The position numbers were made by a program, and so were the translations under genes. This document shows, piece by piece, positions 27,282 to 35,382 of a DNA stretch of 64,000 nucleotides. The notes beneath the pieces were generated by a model. It did no database searches. It saw nothing but the letters and a program-made list of their open reading frames with translations, and had not been told where the DNA came from. How positions within the stretch are numbered: the stretch's first letter is position 1; each line of letters opens with the position of its first letter. Origin of the DNA: Salidesulfovibrio onnuriiensis (GTDB lineage Bacteria > Desulfobacterota > Desulfovibrionia > Desulfovibrionales > Desulfovibrionaceae); assembly GCF_008001235.1 (NCBI RefSeq), contig NZ_CP040751.1, positions 3,661,501 through 3,725,500 of the forward strand. The letters are read 5' to 3'.

Positions 27282-28004
27282 TCAGGCCGCCTTGGCTGTG
27301 AAGATGTCCAGAATCTTTTCCGGGGTGAGTTCGGTTTCCGGCGGCCCGGAAAACAGCAATTGCCGGTTGAGGCAGGTGACGCTGTCGGCCATGCCCTTCA
27401 CCTCGGCCAGGTCGTGATGGACCATGACGATGGTGGTCCCCTGCTCCCGAAGCCGCTGCAGCAGGCCGTGCATGACAACCGCACCCTCCTGGTCCAGCCC
27501 GGCGGCTGGCTCGTCCAGCACCAGCAGGGCCGGATGCGGGATCAGGGCCTGGGCCAGAAGCACGCGCTGGCGCTCCCCGCCGGAGAGCGCGCCAAAGGGA
27601 CGCTCCTCCTTGCCCTGCATGTTCACCTGCTCCAGGGCCCTGCGCACCAGGGAGCGCTTGTCCCGGCGCAGCCCTGCAAAGGCAGGCCTGTCCTGGCAGA
27701 TCATGGCCATGAAATCGTGCACGGTCATGGGCAGGCTGCGGCCGAAATCCAGGGTCTGGGGCACGTAGCCCGTGACCTGATTGGTCCCCCAGCCGATGCG
27801 GATGGAGCCCTCGTGGGGCATCTGTCCGAGCAGAGACCGGATCAGCGAGGTCTTTCCCCCGCCGTTGGGGCCCACCAGGCAATGGATGGTGCCCGGCTGG
27901 ACAGAGAAGGAAACGCGGTCCAGAACGGAATTGCCCCCAAGCCTGAGGCTCACGTTTTCGAAATGCACGGACGGCCCCACGGCCAGGAACTCGCTGACGG
28001 TCAT
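27282..28004 (-). CDS. Metal ABC transporter ATP-binding protein (ZnuC/MntA type)
   Basis: A 240-residue ATPase: Walker A GPNGGGKTSLIRSL (Gly/Asn-rich as in ZnuC), Q-loop PQTLDF, signature LSGGERQRVLLAQAL, Walker B LLVLDEPAAGLD and switch His in MVHHDLAEV. All functional motifs are intact. It is translationally coupled to the upstream binding-protein gene by an ATGA overlap. The reading frame extends upstream without a stop, but the ATG at 28004 gives the normal family length. Confidence 0.93.
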   Translation of the reverse strand: MTVSEFLAVGPSVHFENVSLRLGGNSVLDRVSFSVQPGTIHCLVGPNGGGKTSLIRSLLGQMPHEGSIRIGWGTNQVTGYVPQTLDFGRSLPMTVHDFMAMICQDRPAFAGLRRDKRSLVRRALEQVNMQGKEERPFGALSGGERQRVLLAQALIPHPALLVLDEPAAGLDQEGAVVMHGLLQRLREQGTTIVMVHHDLAEVKGMADSVTCLNRQLLFSGPPETELTPEKILDIFTAKAA

Positions 28005-28918
28005 GACGGATCCCCCTGTTTCAATGAGTGGGCCTCCAGCAGGGCCGAAGTCAGGGCCTCCAGATTGGCGCGGATGCCCTTCTCGAAATCGTCCGGCGCA
28101 TACGTACCGCCCGTGAGATGGGAAAGATGCCGGATGCGCACCCCGGTTTCGGCGTGGATGGTCTCCACGTACTTGTCCGGAAAATCCATTTCCGTGAAGA
28201 TCACGTCCACGCCCAGCCTGCGGATCTCCTTGATGGTCTCGGCCAACTGGCTGGCCGAAGGCTTGAGCCCATGCCCCGGCTCGATGACCGCCGTGACCTG
28301 GAGGCCGAATTCCTGTAGCAGGTAGTCGTAGCCGCCGTGGATGGTGGCGCAGCGGAAGTCCAACTCGGGCAGGTCCGCCACCCGGCGCATGTATTCGGCC
28401 TTCATGCGCCGCAGCCTGCGCACGTAGTCGCGGGTGTTTTTGCGGTACAGCCCGGCATGCTCCGGGTCGATCTCCTGCAGCCGGGAGGAGATGGTGAATA
28501 TCTGGCGGATGGAGGCGGTCACGGAAACAAAGGTGTGCGGATTGACCGTCTTGCGGCCGTCCAGGGTGCCCGCCACCGGGATGAGCGAAACATCCCTGTT
28601 GGCCTGAATCACGGGAAGCTTCCCCTTCATGCCCGAGGCCTCCAGGATTTCGAAGGCGAACTCGTCGTGGCCCACGCCGTTGACCACCAGGACGTCCAGG
28701 TCCATGCAGCGCTTGATGTCCGCAGGCTGCGGCCGGTAGTTGTGGGGGTTGAATCCCTCGCCGATGAGCGGCACGACCTCGGCGGCGTCGCCCACGATGT
28801 TGGCCGTGTAGCTGTAATAGGGATGCAGGGTGACCCCGATGCGCAGCCTGTCCTGGGCCCGGGCGCCCCCGGCCAGCAGGCAGGCCAGCACCAGGGCGAA
28901 CACGAATTTCCTGATCAT
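28001..28918 (-). CDS. Metal ABC transporter substrate-binding protein (ZnuA/MntC type)
   Basis: A 305-residue periplasmic protein with signal peptide MIRKFVFALVLACLLAGGARA. The candidate metal ligands are histidines in GEGFNPHNYRPQP, TVNPHTFVSV and TIHGGYDYL, and an acidic residue in VIFTEMDFPD, as in cluster A-I proteins. There is no long His-rich loop, which makes a pure zinc specificity less certain; manganese or iron is possible. Its start overlaps the upstream stop. Confidence 0.9.
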   Translation of the reverse strand: MIRKFVFALVLACLLAGGARAQDRLRIGVTLHPYYSYTANIVGDAAEVVPLIGEGFNPHNYRPQPADIKRCMDLDVLVVNGVGHDEFAFEILEASGMKGKLPVIQANRDVSLIPVAGTLDGRKTVNPHTFVSVTASIRQIFTISSRLQEIDPEHAGLYRKNTRDYVRRLRRMKAEYMRRVADLPELDFRCATIHGGYDYLLQEFGLQVTAVIEPGHGLKPSASQLAETIKEIRRLGVDVIFTEMDFPDKYVETIHAETGVRIRHLSHLTGGTYAPDDFEKGIRANLEALTSALLEAHSLKQGDPS

Positions 28919-29589
28919 GAAACAACTTCTCCCTTGACCCGTTCGATCTCGTCCCCGCCCTTGAACGCCACTACCTCTTTCCACCCCGCGGCGATCAGGG
29001 CCTGGTCCTTGATCACGGCGGGAAAGCCGCCCCTGTGCGAGGCCTGATACCAGACTTCGAACCGGCCGTGTCCGGGCTCGGCAGCGCCATGACCCCGTCC
29101 CGCGGAATGATCGTGCCGCATGACCAGCAAAAAGGATCCCGAACGCTCGCGCTGCTGCGGAACGCCCAGGTACAGGGCCAGATCCAGGTCCGGGGACTCC
29201 GGAACCCGGCGCGTCCAGACCATCCTGCCCTGCCGCCGCCATGCGGCGTCCCGGGCAAAGGGAGGCATGAACAGGTCCTCCATTTCGGAAATATCCATCC
29301 ATCCGCCGTCGCCGTCCTCATGCACGGCGTCGATCTCCACGGCGGCGGTATACAGGGCGTTGAAGGTGCCCAGCTCCTCGGGGTTGAGGGCGGTGAAGGC
29401 GTTCATCTGCCACGGCAACAGCTCGGCCGTGCGCGCGCCCCGGTCACGAAGCCCCATCCCCAGGGCGCAGGCGACAACGACCACCACGGCGGCGACCGCC
29501 AGCCACAGGGTCTCGTTGCCGCCGCCCGCCGGGCGAACCAGCTCCTCCCGGATGGGATGGATGTCTTCGAGCCGCCGCCCCTGGATCAT
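28915..29589 (-). CDS. Single-TM protein of unknown function in the metal operon
   Basis: A 224-residue protein starting MIQGRRLEDIHPIREEL, with one membrane helix at about residues 28-47 and a periplasmic domain. The domain includes DAVHEDGDGGWMDISEMEDL and a stretch with several histidines (VMRHDHSAGRGHGAAEPGHG). Overlaps of four bases couple it to the HD-GYP gene before it and the binding protein after it. The histidine-rich part could pass metal to the binding protein. A link to the DUF6162 proteins of other metal-ABC loci is possible but I could not check it. Confidence 0.6.
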   Translation of the reverse strand: MIQGRRLEDIHPIREELVRPAGGGNETLWLAVAAVVVVVACALGMGLRDRGARTAELLPWQMNAFTALNPEELGTFNALYTAAVEIDAVHEDGDGGWMDISEMEDLFMPPFARDAAWRRQGRMVWTRRVPESPDLDLALYLGVPQQRERSGSFLLVMRHDHSAGRGHGAAEPGHGRFEVWYQASHRGGFPAVIKDQALIAAGWKEVVAFKGGDEIERVKGEVVS

Positions 29590-30260
29590 ACGGCCACCTT
29601 CAGATCCCGCATGGAATCGATATAGCCCTTGATGGTGTCCTGGATATCCAGGAAGGCCTCCACAATGCGCGGGTCGAACTGGGTCCCGGCGCAACGGGCC
29701 ACCTCGTCGGCCGCCTTGCCGAAATCCATTGCCGGCCTGTACGGCCTGGTCTGGAGCATGGCCGAAAGGCTGTCGGCCACGGCGATGATGCGCGCGCCCA
29801 GGGGGATCCTGGTGCCCCGCAGACCGTGGGGATAGCCGGTCCCGTCGTAGCGCTCGTGGTGATGCAGCACCATCTTGGCGATGCCGTCGTTGCCCATGAG
29901 CGTGGTCAGGGGCCCGATGATCTCCGCCCCCATCTGAGGGTGCGTCTTGATGACTTTGTACTCGGCGTCCGTGAGCGGGCCGCTCTTTTTCAGGATTGCG
30001 TCGGATATGCCGATCTTGCCGATGTCGTGCAGGTGCCCCGCGATATGCAGGATATCCGCCTGGCTGGCGCTGAGCCCCACCTGCTGGCCTATGGCCTGGG
30101 AGACCACGGCCACCTCCTCGGAATGGGAGCGCGTGCAGTGATCCTTGGCGTCGATGGCGTTGCCGAGGGATTCGGCGAAAACGTGGATAGTGAGGCGGAC
30201 GGCATCGACAACCTGAAATCCGCACATTTCCTCAAGCTTCATTTGGGTATCGGCCAGCAA
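29586..30260 (-). CDS. HD-GYP domain protein, stand-alone
   Basis: A 224-residue cytoplasmic protein. The HD part has RSHSEEVA, GHLHDIGKIGISDAIL and THPQMGAEII. The GYP part reads HHHERYDGTGYPHGLRGTRIP. These residues make a di-metal cyclic-di-GMP phosphodiesterase. There is no sensor or receiver domain. A TTG start at 30260 is preferred because GAGGGGA lies just before it; the ATG at 30242 has none. It sits inside a metal-uptake operon, which is unusual. Confidence 0.88.
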   Translation of the reverse strand: MLADTQMKLEEMCGFQVVDAVRLTIHVFAESLGNAIDAKDHCTRSHSEEVAVVSQAIGQQVGLSASQADILHIAGHLHDIGKIGISDAILKKSGPLTDAEYKVIKTHPQMGAEIIGPLTTLMGNDGIAKMVLHHHERYDGTGYPHGLRGTRIPLGARIIAVADSLSAMLQTRPYRPAMDFGKAADEVARCAGTQFDPRIVEAFLDIQDTIKGYIDSMRDLKVAV

Positions 30261-30288
30261 CGGTTTCCCCTCTCTGCTTTCCCCTCGG

Positions 30289-30312
30289 GCGGCGGGCCCG
30301 AAGGCCCGCCGC
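30289..30312 (-). promoter_or_regulatory. Intercistronic hairpin between DUF4198 and HD-GYP genes
   Basis: GCGGCGGGCC and GGCCCGCCGC arms around a four-base loop, with no T-run after it on the minus strand. It may protect the upstream mRNA or partly terminate it. Confidence 0.5.
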
Positions 30313-30351
30313 TGACGGAGAGTGCTATGGTGTCGATAACACTGATGCGAG

Positions 30352-31179
30352 CTATTTCATGTCCACGGCCTTGACCCAGATCACGGCGTCCTGGGACAGT
30401 TCCTTGCCCTTGTATTCCTTGTCCGGACCGACGCCCAGAGCGGCAAAGCCCCACCAGCCCGCCTTGGGAACGCCAAAGGTGATGTAGCCGTTTGCGTCGG
30501 TGAAGATGGTCTGGGTCACAAAGGAATCCTGCGGGTAGTCCACGGAGGATGCGGCGGGCATGGAGTTGGACTTCATGTCCGGCATGTGGCTCATGTATTC
30601 CACTTCCACCTCGGCGCCGGCCACGGGCTTGCCCTGGGAAAGCACCTGGGCCTTGAACACGTTGCCGGTCCACATGCCGTAGGGTTTGATCAGGGGAACG
30701 ATCTCGCAGGGGAGTCCCACGGGTTCGGCCCAGTTGCCCGGGATGCCGCCCACGTTGGCGATGAGCTTGGTGACCTGCTGCATGTAGACGCCTTCTTCCT
30801 CTTCAAAGTAGTAGCCCGGCACGAACACGAAGGTGTAGTCGCCCATGGAGCGAACTTCCTTCTTGGGCAGCAGCGCGGAAAAGGCCTTGTTCTTGGATTC
30901 GGGGTTCTTCCACTCGATCTCCTTCACATACTTCATGAGGTCGATCTTCTTGGCCTTGGCGTCACCACGCTGGTACATGGCGTAAAATTCCTTCACGCCG
31001 CCCATGTCCATGGTGTGGCCCGCTTCGGCCGGATGGGTGAAAACCATGCGGAAGTCCATGTCGCCGCCCTTTTCCATGGCGATTTCCGGGGTATAGACCA
31101 TCATGAAGTGCGCGGATGCCGGAATGGACATGGCCAGGACCGCCAGCAGGGCAAAGGCGGCAAGGATAGCTTTTTTCAT
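30352..31179 (-). CDS. DUF4198 periplasmic protein
   Basis: A 275-residue secreted protein with signal peptide ending IPASAHF; the mature protein begins with His, as in metal-linked DUF4198 proteins (HFMMVYTPEIAMEKGG). Features are VFTHPAEAGHTMDMGG with His and Met, YTFVFVPGYYFEEEEG, and a C-terminal beta-sandwich (ITFGVPKAGWWGFAALG). Relatives occur with nickel, cobalt and iron uptake genes. An N-terminal histidine can bind metal directly; that role is inferred here. AGGAG precedes the ATG. Confidence 0.85.
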   Translation of the reverse strand: MKKAILAAFALLAVLAMSIPASAHFMMVYTPEIAMEKGGDMDFRMVFTHPAEAGHTMDMGGVKEFYAMYQRGDAKAKKIDLMKYVKEIEWKNPESKNKAFSALLPKKEVRSMGDYTFVFVPGYYFEEEEGVYMQQVTKLIANVGGIPGNWAEPVGLPCEIVPLIKPYGMWTGNVFKAQVLSQGKPVAGAEVEVEYMSHMPDMKSNSMPAASSVDYPQDSFVTQTIFTDANGYITFGVPKAGWWGFAALGVGPDKEYKGKELSQDAVIWVKAVDMK

Positions 31180-31236
31180 TGTTCAATTCTCCTGAGACTG
31201 AGGTTGATTATTGATTTCATCTGCCACATGGTAAAA

Positions 31237-31259
31237 AGGGGCCGGCCCGCCCGGCCCCT
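31237..31259 (-). terminator. Hairpin with T-run after the small secreted protein gene
   Basis: AGGGGCCGG pairs with CCGGCCCCT; on the minus strand TTTTT follows. It may partly separate the feo part from the DUF4198-znu part of the locus. Confidence 0.6.
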
Positions 31260-31282
31260 CTTCGACAGAGGTCTGCACAGAT

Positions 31283-31600
31283 TTATTCCACGATGTCGGC
31301 GCCGTTGATCTCCACCTTGTGGCCTTCACCGGCGTCGAAGAGAACCATGTAGGCGCCCTGAGGCTTGCTGAAGCTGAACTCGCTGTCCGCGTTCATCTGC
31401 CCTTCCTGCAGGACCTTGCCCGCGCCGTCCTTGACGTACATCTTCACGCCCGAGGCCGAGGAGCCGTCCGAGAACCCGCCTTCGCAGGACACGGTGCCGT
31501 CGCCGTTGTCGAAGCAATCGCACAGGGGGCTGTGGGCAAATGCCGTTGCGGCAAGGCACAGCAGGGCCAGGGTCAGCGTCAGGGTCATCAGTTTCTTCAT
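31283..31600 (-). CDS. Small secreted protein after feoB
   Basis: A 105-residue protein with signal peptide MKKLMTLTLTLALLCLAATAFA, so the mature protein starts HSPLCDCFDNGDGTVSCEGG. The three cysteines, an N-terminal His and the beta-rich remainder (SGVKMYVKDGAGKVLQEGQ, GAYMVLFDAGEGHKVEI) resemble a small carboxypeptidase-regulatory-like fold. It starts directly at the feoB stop and lies before a DUF4198 gene; a periplasmic metal-binding helper is a reasonable guess. I do not recognise a named family. Confidence 0.7.
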   Translation of the reverse strand: MKKLMTLTLTLALLCLAATAFAHSPLCDCFDNGDGTVSCEGGFSDGSSASGVKMYVKDGAGKVLQEGQMNADSEFSFSKPQGAYMVLFDAGEGHKVEINGADIVE

Positions 31601-34111
31601 TTAATTCGTTCCTCCTTCAAGACAATTCGTGTTGGTTGATTGACATGTTTCCTTCTTGGCCTCCCGGTACGGGATCATGGCCATGACAATGGTGGCCGCC
31701 ACGCACAGGCCGTAGAAGGCCCACATGGCCTGGAACCCGGTCAGCCCCAGCAGGGTGCCGCCCGTGAACACCAGGGTGGCGATCCCGAGCCCCAGGGTCG
31801 TCTGGTACACGATGGAGAACAGCATCCACTTGGTGGAGTTGGACTGCATGCGCACCATGATGGACGTGGGGATGCAGGGCGGGTACAGGGCCATGAACAG
31901 CATCAGGGCCAGGGCGTGCAGGGCCGTGAATCCGGCTTCGCCCGACTTCATGCTCTCCTGGACGGACTGGTCGGAACCGTCCAGCCCGTAGATGGAGCCC
32001 AGGGTGGCCGCGCTGTTTTCCTTGGCCGCAAAGGCCGAGAGCAACGCGATGTTGATGCGCCAGTTGAACCCGGCGTATTGGGTCACCGGCTCCAGCGCGT
32101 GGCCGAGCACGCCCAGGAAGCTGGACTCGAACCGCTCGGCGCGGATTTCGCGGCGCAGCTTCTTGCGCGTTTTGACCACGTTCTTGAGCGCCTTGTTCAG
32201 CTTCTTGCCGTCCGCGCCCTTGCGTTTGACCACGGAATAGAACACGGGGTTGGCCGTTTCGAACCGCTGGTTGATTTTCGCGGACTCTTCCTTGTCGGTC
32301 ACGCCCCGCTTGGCGTCCTTGAGGTCCTCCTCGAAGAGGATCAGGGCCGTGACGTCGGAGGCGGCAAGGGTTCCCTTGTAGGAAGTCTTGTCCACAACCT
32401 TCATGAACTTGCTCACGGCCGCGTCGCGCTTGGCCTCGTAGAAGGCCATGCGTTCCTTGCCCACGCCAGGGAAGTTGATGAGCACGAAGATGACCACGGC
32501 CACGGCAACCACCACGGTGACGATCTTCTTGACGAAGAGCCAGATGCGCTCGATGGCGCGGCGCAGCACGCCGTCGACGGTGGGCAGGTGGTACGGAGGC
32601 ATCTCCATGATAAACGGCGCGCTCTCGCGCTTGCTCAAAACGGTGAGCGACAGGGCCTTGGCCACGGGCAGGGCCATGAACAGGGTCACCGTGGCGATGA
32701 AGAACAGGGCCAGCCCGGCCTGGTCCGCGAAATAGGCGCCGATGAGGATGAGGTACAGGGGCACCTTGGCCAGGCAGTTCATCATGGGCACCACCAGGAT
32801 GGTGGCCAGGCGCGCCCGCTCGTCGGGAATGGCCTTGGTGGCCATGACGCCGGGGATGGCGCAGCCGCCCACATAGACCCCGCCCAGGATGAGCGGCAGC
32901 GTGGACTGGCCGTGCAGCCCGAACCGCCGGAACAGGCGGTCCAGGATAAAGGCCATGCGCGGCATGTATCCGCTGTCCTCCAGCACCGCGATGAGAGCGA
33001 AGAGCAGGAAGAAGATGGGCAGGTAGTTCAGAATGGCCGTGGTGCTCTTGACCACCCAGACGCCCAGGGAGCGCAGCAGCGGCTCGCCCAGAAAATCGGG
33101 CGGCGGCAGGATGCCCGCCGTAAAGGATTCGATGCCGCCCCACACGGGCCAGACCTTCACGGCCACCCAGCCGCCGAAAACAATGGACACCTCGTAGAGC
33201 ACCAGCAGGATGGCGATGAGGATGAGGGGCCCAAAAAAGCGGTTGCAGACGTACCTGTCGGCCAGGTCGGACAGGGTCTTGCGCTTTTCCGAGGGAGCCT
33301 TGACGAACTGCTTGGCGATCTCGGCGCAGGCGCGGTGCCGGGCAAAGGCGATGTGCCGCTCGGCCGGGAGATCCGCCTCCCGCTGAAATTCGTCCCGAAG
33401 CCCGTCCACGGCCGTGAACACGGCGGAGGCGTCGGCATGGTACTTCTTGACCAACTCGCGGGCCTCGCTGTCGTTTTCCAGCAGCTTCAGCGCCAACCAG
33501 CGGGCCGGATAGGCGGAGGCCATGCGGTGGTCCTCGGCGACGCTTTCCCCGAGCCTTTCGATGAACGGCTCCAGCGCGCCATAGTCCACGACAAAAGTAC
33601 GGCTTCCGGAACCATCCGCAGTCTCGGAAACAGCCCGCTTGATGGCGTCGCCGCCCACGCCCTTCTTGCCGGTGGTGGGCACCACGGGTACGCCCAGGTG
33701 CTCGGCCATGCCCTTGTAGTCGACCCGGATGCCGCGGCGTTCGGCCACGTCCATCATGTTCAGGTCGACGATGGTGGGCACTTCCATTTCCAGCAGCTGC
33801 AGGGTGAGGTACAGGTTGCGCTTCAGATTGGAAGCGTCCACCACGTCAACTATCACGCCCGGCTTGTCGTGCAGGATGAAATCGCGCGCCACCCGCTCCT
33901 CCATGGAATAGGAGGTCAGGCTGTAGGTGCCGGGAAGGTCCACCAGCTCCACGCGGGTGTCGCCCATCCGAAACTGGCCGGTCTTCTTTTCCACGGTGAC
34001 GCCGGGGTAGTTGGCCACATGCTGGCGCGCGCCGGTAAGCATGTTGAACACCGTGGACTTGCCGCAGTTGGGCTGCCCGGCCATGGCCACCAGGAGATTC
34101 GTGCGTCCCAT
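31601..34111 (-). CDS. feoB: Ferrous iron transporter FeoB
   Basis: An 836-residue transporter. The N-terminal G domain has GQPNCGKSTVFNML, LVDLPGTYSL and LNMMD, with a GDI-like helical part after it. The membrane core has two Gate motifs (GGVYVGGCAIPGVMAT and the C-terminal LYPPCIPTSIMV). About 115 mostly hydrophilic, lysine-rich residues (around 545-660) are inserted between membrane segments, before FLGVLGHALEPVTQYAGF; this is longer than in E. coli FeoB. It ends KKETCQSTNTNCLEGG. It starts right at the stop of feoA. Confidence 0.97.
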   Translation of the reverse strand: MGRTNLLVAMAGQPNCGKSTVFNMLTGARQHVANYPGVTVEKKTGQFRMGDTRVELVDLPGTYSLTSYSMEERVARDFILHDKPGVIVDVVDASNLKRNLYLTLQLLEMEVPTIVDLNMMDVAERRGIRVDYKGMAEHLGVPVVPTTGKKGVGGDAIKRAVSETADGSGSRTFVVDYGALEPFIERLGESVAEDHRMASAYPARWLALKLLENDSEARELVKKYHADASAVFTAVDGLRDEFQREADLPAERHIAFARHRACAEIAKQFVKAPSEKRKTLSDLADRYVCNRFFGPLILIAILLVLYEVSIVFGGWVAVKVWPVWGGIESFTAGILPPPDFLGEPLLRSLGVWVVKSTTAILNYLPIFFLLFALIAVLEDSGYMPRMAFILDRLFRRFGLHGQSTLPLILGGVYVGGCAIPGVMATKAIPDERARLATILVVPMMNCLAKVPLYLILIGAYFADQAGLALFFIATVTLFMALPVAKALSLTVLSKRESAPFIMEMPPYHLPTVDGVLRRAIERIWLFVKKIVTVVVAVAVVIFVLINFPGVGKERMAFYEAKRDAAVSKFMKVVDKTSYKGTLAASDVTALILFEEDLKDAKRGVTDKEESAKINQRFETANPVFYSVVKRKGADGKKLNKALKNVVKTRKKLRREIRAERFESSFLGVLGHALEPVTQYAGFNWRINIALLSAFAAKENSAATLGSIYGLDGSDQSVQESMKSGEAGFTALHALALMLFMALYPPCIPTSIMVRMQSNSTKWMLFSIVYQTTLGLGIATLVFTGGTLLGLTGFQAMWAFYGLCVAATIVMAMIPYREAKKETCQSTNTNCLEGGTN

Positions 34112-34330
34112 CTACTCGACCTCCACGTGGCGGGCTTCCTCGTGCCGGATGCTGACGTGGTAGCCGTCCAGCTCCAGTTCCACGGGATCCACCAGCGGCG
34201 CGTTGCGCACGATGCTGATCTCCACGCCCGGATAAAAACCCAGGTCCATGAGCCGCTGCCCCAGCTCCCCGCCCACGGCGAGATCCTTCATGACGCAGGT
34301 GGCGCCGGGGGTCATTTCATCAAGGGTCAT
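34112..34330 (-). CDS. feoA: FeoA-family SH3-like protein (second copy)
   Basis: A 72-residue cytoplasmic protein, MTLDEMTPGATCVMKD, then GELGQRLMDLGFYPGVEISI and the end HEEARHVEVE. This is the FeoA fold that binds FeoB. The ATG at 34330 follows AAGGAAA; a longer frame from 34375 gives a non-conserved leader. It directly precedes feoB. Confidence 0.9.
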   Translation of the reverse strand: MTLDEMTPGATCVMKDLAVGGELGQRLMDLGFYPGVEISIVRNAPLVDPVELELDGYHVSIRHEEARHVEVE

Positions 34331-34439
34331 TTGCGTTTCCTTTTCCTTGTCGAATGGTCGATGCCGGCCCGGCATGTCCGCCGGGCCGCAATAAATATTT
34401 CGTGTGGTATTCTTGGATGATTATGGGCGAAAGCCGGGG

Positions 34440-34664
34440 CTAGGCCACCAGCACCTTGCCGGCGATGCCGCGCTCCACCATGATGCGTCCTTCCCCCACG
34501 GAGACGATCATGGGACCGCCGCCGTTGTTGAGGACATCAACGGCAGTGCCGGGGATCAGCCCCATGGATTCGAGTCTGACCCTGGCCTTGTACCCGGCGT
34601 CCACGGCAACGATAAAGGCGGTTTCGCCAACGGCAACGGTATTCAGCGTTCTTGTGCTGTTCAT
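34440..34664 (-). CDS. feoA: FeoA-family SH3-like protein (first copy)
   Basis: A 74-residue protein with the same fold as the next gene: VGETAFIVAVDAGYKARVRL, then SMGLIPGTAVDVL and MVERGIAGKVLV. Two FeoA proteins before FeoB are common in sulfate reducers. It is the first gene of the metal operon, with GGAGGGGAG before the ATG and a Fur-like box about 40 bases upstream. Confidence 0.9.
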   Translation of the reverse strand: MNSTRTLNTVAVGETAFIVAVDAGYKARVRLESMGLIPGTAVDVLNNGGGPMIVSVGEGRIMVERGIAGKVLVA

Positions 34665-34703
34665 GTTTCTCCCCTCCAGGACTTGTCATTCGAACCACAT
34701 GTT

Positions 34704-34722
34704 GATAATGAATTTCGCTATC
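34704..34722. promoter_or_regulatory. Fur-like box upstream of feoAAB
   Basis: GATAATGAATTTCGCTATC matches the classical 19-base Fur consensus at 14 positions by my count. It sits between the divergent feo operon and fur-like gene. Confidence 0.6.
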
Positions 34723-34869
34723 ATAAATAGGCGGGAGATCATGCAGTGTCAAAGAAAATCTCTTGCTGCAAATGATTTGCAACTACGGCGGAAGTGACGG
34801 CAAAAACAGCGACATACATGAGAACGACTTTCAATATCCGCAGCGACAGCGGCAAAAACCGTCATTCCC

Positions 34870-34897
34870 ATTCTCAATATTGATGAAAAAGAATCTC
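34870..34897. promoter_or_regulatory. Possible second Fur-like site before the fur-like gene
   Basis: ATTCTCAATATTGAT followed by a GAATCTCAAC segment contains TGAGAAT-type half-sites as at 39767. It is weaker than the 34704 site. Confidence 0.35.
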
Positions 34898-34926
34898 AAC
34901 GAACCGAAAAAAACAACCCACAGAAA

Positions 34927-35382
34927 ATGCACATGAACGAAACCACCAGAACCTTCCAGGACTACCTGAAGGCCAACCGGCTGAAACTCACCAGCCAGCG
35001 CAAGCTCATCCTGGATGTCTTCATCAGCATGGGGAGCCGCGTCACGGCGGACGAACTGTTCAAGGAAGTCGCAGAACTGGACGACGGCATCAGCCTTTCC
35101 ACGGTCTACCGCACCGTCAAGCACCTGCTGCAATCCGGGCTGGCGCGCTGCGCGCATTACGGCGACGGCACCACGCGCTACGAGCCCGCCGAGGGGCAGA
35201 CCAGCTACCTGATCTGCGACAACTGCGGCAAGAAGATCCCCCTCGCCAACCCCTACCTGGAATGCATGCACGCCGAGGCGGCGCGGCAGGAGGGGTTCCG
35301 CATGTTCCAATGTCGAGTGACCATACACGGCCTGTGCCACGAATGCCTGACCAAACATGAAACCGAAAGGAGACTGTCTTGA
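34927..35382 (+). CDS. Fur-family regulator lacking the usual regulatory-site histidines
   Basis: A 151-residue protein with a good winged-helix domain (RLKLTSQRKLILDVFISMG, then GISLSTVYRTVKHLLQSGLA) and two structural zinc pairs (CDNCG and CHECL). Normal Fur has HHDHLIC before the first pair; here the segment is EGQTSYLIC. So the regulatory metal site looks broken or changed. The ATG lacks a strong ribosome site. It overlaps the next gene by 26 bases and probably shares its transcript. A metal-independent or differently tuned regulator is inferred. Confidence 0.82.
   Translation: MHMNETTRTFQDYLKANRLKLTSQRKLILDVFISMGSRVTADELFKEVAELDDGISLSTVYRTVKHLLQSGLARCAHYGDGTTRYEPAEGQTSYLICDNCGKKIPLANPYLECMHAEAARQEGFRMFQCRVTIHGLCHECLTKHETERRLS

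Noticed and set aside
26377-27882. Upstream extension of the 25435 reading frame through the permease and ATPase genes
   Set aside because: It is out of frame with clearly conserved transporter genes; the lipoprotein start at 26376 explains the real gene.
25435-28918. Assigning firm names znuA, znuB, znuC
   Set aside because: Zn, Mn and Fe importers of this class cannot be told apart from the motifs seen, and the neighbours point to iron.
31640-34420. Very long open frame on the plus strand opposite feoB
   Set aside because: It is rich in His, Gly, Val and Gln in the way of antisense frames in GC-rich genes, and feoB on the other strand is certain.
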